Shown piece after piece: positions 5,506 through 12,630 of a stretch of 12,933 bases of DNA. The notes under the pieces were generated by a model that worked only from the letters and a program-made list of their open reading frames with translations, made no database searches and had not been told where the DNA came from. Source of the stretch: JBKQWK01 sp052139595 (GTDB lineage Bacteria; Actinomycetota; Thermoleophilia; UBA2241); assembly GCA_052139595.1 (NCBI GenBank), contig JBKQWK010000182.1, forward strand, positions 1 to 12,933, read 5' to 3'. Position 1 is the first letter of the stretch. Each line of letters opens with the position of its first letter. A program made the position numbers and the translations under genes.

Positions 5506-8150
5506 GCGAGAAAGGCCGTCAGTTTCTCGAGTTCGCCACCGAGATCGGCAGCCGTAAAGCAGTAGCCAAGATCGACAAAGCGAGCCCTGAGCTGCTTCAC
5601 CTGCTCGCGCACATCGCGATCATGGAGGATCACGGCCGCCATCAGCTCGGCCAGCTGTGGCCAATCACCCTCACCCATGCCAAAGCGTGTCATCTCCGCG
5701 ACGCCGAGACGCAGGCCACCGGCAGCGGTAAACGCCTCTTCGTCGGGCAGACCCTGGTAGTTGCAGATGATGTTGTTGCCCTCCAGGCGCTGGGCCATCT
5801 CATGGCCGCGTCCGTAGCCGACCTTGACGATCACCTGGTGGGTCTCGGTAAAGTCGATCGCTGCATCGCCCTGGACGTCGAGACCGGCGTCTTTCAGCGC
5901 CCGGGCGAAAGCCTTGGCGTTGGCGATCACCTGCGGCTGGTAGCTGTCTTTGAAGGCATTCATCTCATAGCTGGCAAAGAGCAGGCCGAGCAGGGTACCG
6001 AGGTGATGGTTTGAGACCGAGCCCGGGAAGGCGCGCCGGCGCAGCGACTCCCAGAGATCGTAGCGCTCTTCGTGTTCGAGAAAGCGACTGCCGATAACGC
6101 CGCGCTGGGGACCGAAGAAGGTCTTGTGCGTCGAGCCGGTGACTAAGTCGGCGCCTTCATCAAATGGCTGCTGAAAGTGCGGTCCGACGAGGCCAAGTAC
6201 GTGCGCCATGTCGTACATGATGACGGCATCGATATCCTGCTGCGTGAGGAACTCACGAATCTCAGCCACTGGCTCGCGGTGCAAGACCATGCTGCGACCA
6301 AAGATGATCAGCTCCGGCTTATAGCGAGCGATCAGCTCCTTCATCTCGGCAACGTCGATCAGGTAGGGGTTGTCTGAGCGCATCGGGAAGTTCACCACGG
6401 CGGCGGTGTCGGTGCGCACGTCACGAGCGACAAAGTCGCGCAGGGCGCCCATCGGCTGGGCGCTCAAGTGGCCGCCCTTGCCGATGTGGTTGTTCATGAC
6501 CATGCGCAGGCGCCGCGGCTCACGCTTGGGATCGGCACGGTTTGAGTATTCGACCAGGGCACTGAAGACCGCCATGTTGGCCATCTGGCCGCTCACCACA
6601 CGCGTCTCGGTCTCAGCACAGGCGAGGTAGTCGGCCAGCTCCGCCTCGAGGCGACTCTCGACCGCGGCGATAAATTCAGTGCCCTGGTAGTAGAAGATGT
6701 CCTCATCGTAAAACGCCTCCGCCTGGCGATGCTCGGCGTAGCGAAAGGCAGGGTCCATGATCGAGGCCAGGCGTACCAGCGGCGAGGCGGTCATCTCGGA
6801 AGGGATCAGGTTGATGCACTCACGCTGCCTCCAGGCGGTGTTCGTGATCGTTTCGCCAAGCAGCCGGCGCACCTTGGCGAGCGGCTCACCGTGCGGTAGC
6901 TCGCAGATCGGTCCTTCGTGATCGTAGACGATCGGGCGCGCCAAGGGCGGCGCGTCGCTACGCAGATGATAGGGCACAACTAAAGCGCGCACGCGCGTGC
7001 CGCGAATGTCGACGCTGACGAGATCGTCCTCAACGACGTCGCTATCCAGGTAGGCGAGAGCAATCGAACGCTGCGCCCGCTCGTCGGTCTGCTCGGAGGC
7101 GAGCCCTTCACCGCTAACGAGCCAGTGCGGCACCGAGGTGCCGCTGGTCACGTAGCCAACCTGCTTGTCGCCTTTAAAGACCGCGGCCTGCGTGCGGGCG
7201 ATGCCGCGGTCCATGAGGGCGACCGGCTGGATCAAGCGGGGCAGATCGGCGATCAGCGCGTAGTCGCGGGCGACGATGGCGGCAAAGGCGTCGTGCTGAC
7301 GCAAAAGCGCGGCGCGGCCGATGTAGTTACCCTTGAGCGGCGAAAAGCTCACCGCCAGCTTGGCCAGGGCGATGGCAAAGATGGGAATCTCTTTGCCCTC
7401 GGCATCAAGGCCAAGCTCAAAACCGTAGAGCGGCAGACCGGCCTCCAGGCGCAACGTGTCGCGGGCACCGAGGCCAACCGGCGTCGCGCCGCCGGCGACG
7501 AGGGCATCCCAGACCGCCGGCGTCGCTTCAGCGGCAATGAAGAGCTCAAAACAGAGCGGCTCGCCGGTGTAGCCGGTGCGCCCAACGCGCACCTTGGCGC
7601 CGGCGACGTTGACGATCGCGAGCTTGTTGCGCAGTGGCTCGGGCAGAGCGCCGGCGCTGATCAGGCCGGCCAGCTGATCGCGCGATTGCGGCCCCTGCAA
7701 AGCGAGCATGGCAATCTCGTCGGTGGCATCCTCAAGCTCGAGCTCGGTAAAGTCGACCGCCACCTCGAGAAAGTGCTGCCAGTCCTTGACCCGGTTGGAG
7801 GCATTAACGACGAGCAGATACTCGTCGCTAACAAAGCGATAGAGGTAGGCATCGTCGTAGGCGCCGCCGGCTTCGTTGGCAATCAGCGTGTACTGCGCCT
7901 CGCCGACCTCGAGGGCGGCGGCGTTGTTGGTGAGCACGTGCTGCAGAAACGGCAGCGCCTCGCCACCACGGATGAGAAAGCGGCCCATGTGCGAGACATC
8001 GAAGAGGCCGGCCTGCTTGCGCGTAGCCAGATGCTCGCCAAGAATGCCGAGCGGATACTGAATCGGCATCTCCCAGCCGGCGAAGGCGACCATCTTGCCG
8101 CCGGCGGCTACGTGACGATCGTAGAGCACAGTGCGCCGCAACTCTGTCAT
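5502..8150 (-). CDS. gcvT-glyA: Fusion of glycine-cleavage T protein (aminomethyltransferase) and serine hydroxymethyltransferase
   Basis: One uninterrupted 882-residue frame holds two enzymes. Residues 1 to about 405 are GcvT: FAGWEMPIQYP (23-33), GLFDVSHMG (48-56), EAQYTLI...GGAYDD with the conserved Asp pair at 99-100, GRTGYTGE (190-197), GLGARDTLRLEAGLPLYG (226-243) and GYVTSGT (332-338). From about 420 to 882 it is serine hydroxymethyltransferase: NLIPSE (447-452), YAE (471-473), YDMAH with Asp647 and His650, PLP lysine Lys676 in STHKTFFGPQRG, and GGLRLG with Arg813. GcvT makes 5,10-methylene-tetrahydrofolate, and SHMT adds that carbon to glycine to give serine, so the fusion joins successive folate steps. 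The SHMT half is divergent, with extra residues between YAE and FYYQG. Its own Shine-Dalgarno is weak, and no GcvP, GcvH or GcvL is present, so the T domain may take its C1 group from elsewhere. The stop overlaps the kinase start (ATGA). Confidence 0.93.
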   Translation of the reverse strand: MTELRRTVLYDRHVAAGGKMVAFAGWEMPIQYPLGILGEHLATRKQAGLFDVSHMGRFLIRGGEALPFLQHVLTNNAAALEVGEAQYTLIANEAGGAYDDAYLYRFVSDEYLLVVNASNRVKDWQHFLEVAVDFTELELEDATDEIAMLALQGPQSRDQLAGLISAGALPEPLRNKLAIVNVAGAKVRVGRTGYTGEPLCFELFIAAEATPAVWDALVAGGATPVGLGARDTLRLEAGLPLYGFELGLDAEGKEIPIFAIALAKLAVSFSPLKGNYIGRAALLRQHDAFAAIVARDYALIADLPRLIQPVALMDRGIARTQAAVFKGDKQVGYVTSGTSVPHWLVSGEGLASEQTDERAQRSIALAYLDSDVVEDDLVSVDIRGTRVRALVVPYHLRSDAPPLARPIVYDHEGPICELPHGEPLAKVRRLLGETITNTAWRQRECINLIPSEMTASPLVRLASIMDPAFRYAEHRQAEAFYDEDIFYYQGTEFIAAVESRLEAELADYLACAETETRVVSGQMANMAVFSALVEYSNRADPKREPRRLRMVMNNHIGKGGHLSAQPMGALRDFVARDVRTDTAAVVNFPMRSDNPYLIDVAEMKELIARYKPELIIFGRSMVLHREPVAEIREFLTQQDIDAVIMYDMAHVLGLVGPHFQQPFDEGADLVTGSTHKTFFGPQRGVIGSRFLEHEERYDLWESLRRRAFPGSVSNHHLGTLLGLLFASYEMNAFKDSYQPQVIANAKAFARALKDAGLDVQGDAAIDFTETHQVIVKVGYGRGHEMAQRLEGNNIICNYQGLPDEEAFTAAGGLRLGVAEMTRFGMGEGDWPQLAELMAAVILHDRDVREQVKQLRARFVDLGYCFTAADLGGELEKLTAFLA

Positions 8151-8189
8151 TACTTCACTCGTTTCTCTCGTGGTTAAGCGTCAGGATGA

Positions 8190-9398
8190 TCAGGCGAGAA
8201 ACTCTCTCATCAGGCCAAGGCCCGCGACGATTTGATCCGTATCAATGCCGGAGTAGGCGAAGCGCACGTACTGCTGCGTCTCACCCGCGAGCGGGCGACC
8301 AAAGTGGATGCGCGAACAGACCGAGACGCCGGTCTCGTGCAACAGCAGACGACGAAACTCCTCAACGTCCGTGATCTGCCTGTTGGCCATGGCAGCGGTG
8401 ACGTTGGCAAACAGGTAGAAGGTCGCGTTGGGGGTAAAGCAGCGCACACCGTTCATCGTGTTGAGAATCTCGACGGCGGTATCGCGGCGCTCGCGCAGGA
8501 CTTCAAGGATGTGCCTGGGGCCGCTCTGATCGCCAGTCAGACCTTCGAGGGCACCGTACTGGATGAAGTGGTTCGAGCACGACTCATCGTTGACGTTCAA
8601 CTTGGCGACCACGTCGATGACCTCTTTGGGAGCAATCGTTGCCCCCAGACGCCAGCCGGTCATGGCGAACTTCTTCGAGAAGGTGTAGAGGATGACGCTG
8701 CGCTCGGCCATGCCCGGCAGGGAGGCAAAGGAGACGCTCGTGCCGCCGTAGCGGATGTCAAAGTAGGCTTCGTCGCAGAGGACCGTGAGATCGTGCTCGG
8801 CCACGATCGCGGCCAGCCGCTCGCGCTGCGCCTCGGTCAACTCGGCGCCGAGCGGGTTATGCAGGTCGTTGAGCACCAGAAGGCGCGTGCGCGGCGTAAT
8901 GCTTGCCTCTAGAGCCTCGAGGTCGAGGACAAAGTCGCTCTCGCCCTCGATGTAGCGATAGGGCACAGCGACGCCACCGTTGAACTCGATCTGGCTTTCG
9001 TAGATCGGATAGCCGGGGTTGGGGTAGAGGACCTCATCACCGGGGTTCATGAGGGCGAGAAAGAACTTGCCGATCGTCGGCTTGCCGCCTGGCTGAATGG
9101 CGACGTTTTCGGGGCCCAGCTTGAGGCCGTGCGAAGCGCTCACGTCGGCGGCCAGGGCCTCGCGCAGGGGCATGATGCCGGCGTTGGGGCAGTAGCCGGT
9201 CTTGCCATCGCGGGCAGCCTTGAAGGCCGCCTCGATGATGTTCTCGGGCGTGCGAATGTTCATATCGCCGAGGTGGAAGGGATAGACCTTATGATTTTGG
9301 GCGGCCCAGGTGGCCGCCTCGGCCGAGACCGCGAAAGCGGTCTCGGTGCCCAGGCGGCCAAGGCGCTCAGCTAAGTTGATCTGTGTTTCTGTGGTCAT
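8190..9398 (-). CDS. Class I/II PLP-dependent aminotransferase (candidate serine:glyoxylate/pyruvate aminotransferase)
   Basis: This 402-residue fold-type I aminotransferase belongs to the aspartate/alanine aminotransferase superfamily. Visible landmarks are Tyr69 and GYCPNAG near the start, Asn181 in HNPLG (family NPTG), Asp209 and Tyr212 in CDEAYFDIRY, the PLP-binding Lys242 in SKKFAMTGWRLG, and Arg379 in YVRFAYSG, which holds the substrate carboxylate. The start is set by the AAGGAGG site. Sequence alone does not give the substrate. It sits directly between hydroxypyruvate reductase and GcvT-SHMT, so converting serine to hydroxypyruvate, with glyoxylate or pyruvate as acceptor, would complete the route; this is inference. 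The usual methylotroph serine-glyoxylate aminotransferase is a class V enzyme, so this would be a non-homologous replacement. An aspartate, alanine or glutamate-pyruvate aminotransferase is the alternative reading. A 39-base gap follows. Confidence 0.88.
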   Translation of the reverse strand: MTTETQINLAERLGRLGTETAFAVSAEAATWAAQNHKVYPFHLGDMNIRTPENIIEAAFKAARDGKTGYCPNAGIMPLREALAADVSASHGLKLGPENVAIQPGGKPTIGKFFLALMNPGDEVLYPNPGYPIYESQIEFNGGVAVPYRYIEGESDFVLDLEALEASITPRTRLLVLNDLHNPLGAELTEAQRERLAAIVAEHDLTVLCDEAYFDIRYGGTSVSFASLPGMAERSVILYTFSKKFAMTGWRLGATIAPKEVIDVVAKLNVNDESCSNHFIQYGALEGLTGDQSGPRHILEVLRERRDTAVEILNTMNGVRCFTPNATFYLFANVTAAMANRQITDVEEFRRLLLHETGVSVCSRIHFGRPLAGETQQYVRFAYSGIDTDQIVAGLGLMREFLA

Positions 9399-9402
9399 AA
9401 AT

Positions 9403-9409
9403 CCTCCTT
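9403..9409 (-). promoter_or_regulatory. Ribosome binding site of the aminotransferase gene
   Basis: The minus strand reads AAGGAGG, 4 bases before the ATG at 9398-9396. An in-frame ATG at 9416 would translate through this site (its residues 2-6, REGGF, are the Shine-Dalgarno itself), so the later ATG is preferred. Confidence 0.8.
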
Positions 9410-9455
9410 CACGCATGGCCGCGGACGGCGATGCTCGCTGATCTGCGTGCGTCGG

Positions 9456-10613
9456 CTAGTCGGCCGGCGATGCCGTAAACTGCGCCAGCCCCAGAGCCTC
9501 GGCGTTGACGATGCTCGGCGCCGCGCGCGGTGGTTCGGGACTGAGAAACGACGAGACGTCGGCGCTTGCCCAGACCGGCCAGCCGCGCAGCACGGCGACG
9601 ACGTTGGCGGCCGCCAGCGTAGCCATGCCGGCCCGCGTCCAGCCCGTCGCCGAGCCCAGGTGCGGCACGGCGACGATGTTCGCCAGTTCATTCAGGCCGG
9701 GCGTGAGCCGTGGCTCATGCTCGAACACATCCAGCGCCGCCGTGAACTCCGCGTGTGTGCGGCAGTGAGCGACCAGCGCCTCCTCGTCGATCAGCGGTCC
9801 GCGACTGGTGTTGACGAGAATCGCCGTTGCCTTCATCTGCGCGAGGCGTTCGGCGTCGATCACATGGGCCGTTCCTTCGTCGAGCACGATGTGCAGGCTG
9901 ACGACGTCGGCGGCGGCGAGCAGCTCGGCGAGCGAACCCGCTCGCCGGCAGGTCACCGGCTGCTCGCCGCGAGCGGCGAGAAAGGCACCGTATGCGGCCA
10001 CAAACGCCTCGAGCTGGTCGTTGGCGTGCTTGTCGTAGTAGACGAGGTCCATCTTCTGCCCCTCAACCAGCATACGCGCATAGGCAGCGCCGATGCGGCC
10101 GGCACCGACCACGCCCAGCGTCTTGCGACCCAGCCGCTTGCCGAGAAAGAGCGACGGCAGCCAGCCGCGGTAGTTGCCGGCGCTCAAGAAGCGGCTCGAC
10201 TCGACAATGCGACGAGCGCCGGCAAAGGTGAGGGCGACGGCGAGTTCTGCCGTCGCCTCGGTGAGGACGCCGGGCGTGTTGCCGACCGGCAGGCCAAGCG
10301 CTGTCGCCGCCTGCACATCGACGTTGTCGAAGCCGACGGCGTAATTGCTATACACGCGGCCGCCGGCCTTCTTCAAAACAGCGAGCAGGGCGCCCGTCCA
10401 CGGCTCGGTCAGCTGACCGATGGCAGCGTCGCAGTGCTCGCCGATGACACCGGCAATCTCGCCGGCGCCGAGCACCTGCGAACTCGTGCAGACCTCGACC
10501 CGGCAGTCGGCGGCGGCAAGAATGTCAAGCCAGCGCTCGCCGGGCAACTGCTTGGTCACGATTACCCGCCGGCTGCCGGCGGGATTATGGATCTGCCATT
10601 CCGTCTCGGTCAT
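9456..10613 (-). CDS. hprA: NADH-type hydroxypyruvate reductase (glycerate dehydrogenase), plant HPR1-like
   Basis: This 385-residue D-2-hydroxyacid dehydrogenase should reduce hydroxypyruvate to D-glycerate (and probably glyoxylate to glycolate). The Rossmann motif G170-A-G172-R-I-G175 is followed by Asp194 after the second strand, which favours NADH over NADPH. The catalytic trio is present: Arg271 (NTSRGPLIDE), Glu300 (VFEHEP) and His318 (VPHLGSATGWTR). From memory, the whole chain follows the plant peroxisomal HPR1 rather than the shorter bacterial GhrA/GhrB/SerA types. It shares the N-terminal VTKxLPGxRW region, IGQLTE, the long GWLPSLF segment after the first domain, YGxFLxxxGEQPVT, and the C-terminal SPSIVNxxALGL block, at almost identical length. 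The plant SKL peroxisome signal is absent. The gene lies between the AOR-family gene and the aminotransferase (57-base gap), where a partner that makes hydroxypyruvate from serine is expected. Confidence 0.92.
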   Translation of the reverse strand: MTETEWQIHNPAGSRRVIVTKQLPGERWLDILAAADCRVEVCTSSQVLGAGEIAGVIGEHCDAAIGQLTEPWTGALLAVLKKAGGRVYSNYAVGFDNVDVQAATALGLPVGNTPGVLTEATAELAVALTFAGARRIVESSRFLSAGNYRGWLPSLFLGKRLGRKTLGVVGAGRIGAAYARMLVEGQKMDLVYYDKHANDQLEAFVAAYGAFLAARGEQPVTCRRAGSLAELLAAADVVSLHIVLDEGTAHVIDAERLAQMKATAILVNTSRGPLIDEEALVAHCRTHAEFTAALDVFEHEPRLTPGLNELANIVAVPHLGSATGWTRAGMATLAAANVVAVLRGWPVWASADVSSFLSPEPPRAAPSIVNAEALGLAQFTASPAD

Positions 10614-10620
10614 CGCTGCA

Positions 10621-10626
10621 CTCCCC
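10621..10626 (-). promoter_or_regulatory. Ribosome binding site of the hydroxypyruvate reductase gene
   Basis: The minus strand reads GGGGAG with a 7-base spacer to the ATG at 10613-10611. It lies in the 41-base gap after the AOR-family stop codon and supports the chosen start. Confidence 0.65.
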
Positions 10627-10654
10627 AGTGGCCGCGAAAGCCAGGCACTGATCG

Positions 10655-12556
10655 TCAGACTTTTTCCACCGGCAACACCGGCAGTTCCTCGACCCAGCCA
10701 AGGCCGAGTTCGCGCAGCTTGCCCGGCCGCGGCAGACCGGTGCGCGTGCTCCAGCCCATCATCTCGTAGTAGCTCCGTATCGCTTTCTTCATGACGCTGC
10801 GGCTGAGCCGCTGGCCCGCCTTCGGCCCCAGCGTGTACGGTTCAAAGACGCGCTCGGGCAGAGCATCGAGGTCTGGCATCAGGCCTTCGCGCCGGTTGAA
10901 GGCGTTCATCATGTTGACCCGTCGCTCGCCAACCTTCATCAGCGACCAGAGGTTGGCCGGGAAACCGGTCACGGCAGTAACGATATCTTCGATATCGCGG
11001 TAGCTGTAGAGCCCGCCGGGCGAGAAGCAAAACGCACACAGCTCGAGCGTGTCGAGCAACGAGTAGAAGAACTGTGTGTAGACAACGTAGCGCACCTTCT
11101 CGTCGTTCATCTCGTCGAAGGGCACGGCGTGATCGATACCGAGGGCGACGATGTCGTTGCCGCAGCTGTTGAGCATGCCGTCGTGCTCGCAGCTCATGTG
11201 GTCTGGCCCGAAGGGATTGACTGCGTACATGAGGGCCATCGTCTTCTTCGCCTGCGGCATGTGCGCCGGCAGACCAATGCCCTTCACCTGCACCGCATGG
11301 CGCGCCGACTCGGGGCCAATCGTGGCAATGGCACGCTGAAAGCCCTCGGCCAGCACATCGCCGATGCCTTCGCGCTCGCCGATGCGGCGCACAAGCTCGA
11401 CGAGCACCTCGCCGTCGCCGAAGCGCAGCTCCAGCCCCTGCGTGTCGTCCGGGCCAAGCAGACCGCTCTGGTAGCACTCGATGGCAAAAGCAACCAGACC
11501 GCCGGTCGTAATCGAGTCGAGCCCGTAGGCATTGCACAGCTCGTTGGCTTTGGCGACCGCGCGAATGTCGCTGATGCCCAGGTTGGAGCCGAGCAGGCCG
11601 ATGGTCTCGAACTCCGGCCCGCCATAGGCCGCATCGATCGGCCAGGGCTGCTCCGCCGCCACCTGCTGCTTGCAGCGCATAACGCAGTTGGCACACGAGT
11701 CGCGACCGGTCGTCATCTCGCTGTGAAAGGCCTCGGTCTCGATACCCTCAGACTCGGCGAAGTAGCCATCGCGGTAGTTGAGCGTCGGCAGATTGTTGAT
11801 CTTCTGATTTGAAGCCACCAGAATCGGCGTCCCGTTGGCACCAAACTCCTGCCAGCCGGGTGACGCCTTGAACGTTTCGGCACCTTTACGCGCCAGTTCC
11901 CTGACTTTGTCTTCGTCGGCAAACACGTACTGGCGCTTACCGCGTGCCGCCACGGCGACGAGGTTCTTGGCGCCCATCACCGCGCCCATGCCGGTGCGCC
12001 CGGACATGTGGTGCAGATTGTTGGTCAGGTTGGCAAAGCGCACCAGACGACGGCCGGCGGGGCCGTTCTGCAGAACCTGGATGCGCTTGTCGCCCAGTTC
12101 CTCCCGCACCGCCGTCTGCAGCTCCTTGGTCAGCAGGTCGACCAGATGCCCTGCCGGGCGAATCTCGACCTTGCCGTCGGCCACCCAGAGGTAGACCGGT
12201 TCATCGGCCCGACCATGAATGACGAGGGCGTCAATGCCGGCGTACTTCAGCTGCGGGCCGAAGTGGCCGCCGCACTGGGAGTCGCCGATAAGGCCCGACT
12301 CCGGCGACTTGGCCGTCACGTTAAACCGCGACAGGCCCGAGATGGGCGCCCCGGTGATGACGCTCGGCGCCACCACCAGGACGTTTTCGGGACCCAGGGC
12401 ATCCGCCCCGGCGGGCATGTCGCGCAGGAGGTAGAACGCTGCCAGCGCACTGCCTCCCAGGTACTTGGTGAAGAACTCCGCCCCGGGGTGCTCCATGTCG
12501 ACCTGACGTGTCGTCAGGTCGACATGGGCGACGCAGTCGTTGTAACCGTTGGGCAT
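10655..12556 (-). CDS. Aldehyde:ferredoxin oxidoreductase family protein (tungsten/molybdenum bis-pterin enzyme)
   Basis: This 633-residue protein belongs to the AOR family of cytosolic, normally anaerobic enzymes that oxidise aldehydes to acids with ferredoxin, using a tungsten (or Mo) bis-pterin cofactor and one [4Fe-4S] cluster. The cluster ligands are visible: Cys288, Cys291 and Cys295 (CANCVMRC), the same spacing as in the Pyrococcus enzyme, with a fourth Cys507 in DTLELC (family DxxGLC). Other family landmarks are VDLTT at 12-16, the glycine-rich SQCGGHFGPQLKYAG near 93-107, GRTGMGAVMGAKNL near 186-199 and GPEFETIGLLGSN near 313-325. The usual PAYDPR pterin/active-site segment is replaced by PAHMPQAK (430-437), followed by NPFGPDHMSCEHD, so this is not a classic AOR and its substrate is unknown. 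It overlaps no neighbour and lies 41 bases before the hydroxypyruvate reductase. No obvious ferredoxin or pterin-synthesis gene is adjacent. Confidence 0.88.
   Translation of the reverse strand: MPNGYNDCVAHVDLTTRQVDMEHPGAEFFTKYLGGSALAAFYLLRDMPAGADALGPENVLVVAPSVITGAPISGLSRFNVTAKSPESGLIGDSQCGGHFGPQLKYAGIDALVIHGRADEPVYLWVADGKVEIRPAGHLVDLLTKELQTAVREELGDKRIQVLQNGPAGRRLVRFANLTNNLHHMSGRTGMGAVMGAKNLVAVAARGKRQYVFADEDKVRELARKGAETFKASPGWQEFGANGTPILVASNQKINNLPTLNYRDGYFAESEGIETEAFHSEMTTGRDSCANCVMRCKQQVAAEQPWPIDAAYGGPEFETIGLLGSNLGISDIRAVAKANELCNAYGLDSITTGGLVAFAIECYQSGLLGPDDTQGLELRFGDGEVLVELVRRIGEREGIGDVLAEGFQRAIATIGPESARHAVQVKGIGLPAHMPQAKKTMALMYAVNPFGPDHMSCEHDGMLNSCGNDIVALGIDHAVPFDEMNDEKVRYVVYTQFFYSLLDTLELCAFCFSPGGLYSYRDIEDIVTAVTGFPANLWSLMKVGERRVNMMNAFNRREGLMPDLDALPERVFEPYTLGPKAGQRLSRSVMKKAIRSYYEMMGWSTRTGLPRPGKLRELGLGWVEELPVLPVEKV
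12493..12527 (-). repeat. Perfect 16-bp inverted repeat with 3-base loop inside the AOR gene
   Basis: Positions 12493-12508 and 12512-12527 are exact reverse complements (arm CCATGTCGACCTGACG), separated by TGT. In the AOR transcript the stem-loop starts 30 bases into the coding region and ends at base 64. It encodes residues around VDLTTRQVDM. There is no U-tract, so it is not an intrinsic terminator. It could slow translation or shape mRNA processing, or be a chance product; no function can be assigned. Confidence 0.85.
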
Positions 12557-12564
12557 CTCGTCAA

Positions 12565-12570
12565 CTCCTT
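12565..12570 (-). promoter_or_regulatory. Ribosome binding site of the AOR-family gene
   Basis: On the minus strand this reads AAGGAG, with 8 bases before the ATG at 12556-12554. It decides the start: a longer frame begins at a TTG at 12577, but that would place this strong Shine-Dalgarno site inside the coding region. Confidence 0.8.
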
Positions 12571-12630
12571 CCAGCAAGCCATGCCAGACTGCGGTTGCAG
12601 ACGTCGCGGCGCGGGTTACTCAACGTTTGG

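Noticed and set aside
7125..8177. A 350-codon plus-strand open frame opposite the GcvT part of the fusion
   Set aside because: It is a shadow of the T-protein coding sequence with no recognisable motif.
9399..9455. A regulatory hairpin before the aminotransferase (CACGCA at 9410 with TGCGTG at 9444)
   Set aside because: It has only six pairs and a 28-base loop, which is expected by chance.
9447..10769. A 440-codon plus-strand open frame opposite the hydroxypyruvate reductase
   Set aside because: It is antisense to a gene with complete catalytic residues, has no domain features, and spans a gene boundary.
12557..12630. An internal promoter between the glutamine synthetase and AOR-family genes
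   Set aside because: A TTGAGT resembling a -35 box is present, but there is no acceptable -10 element at the right distance.
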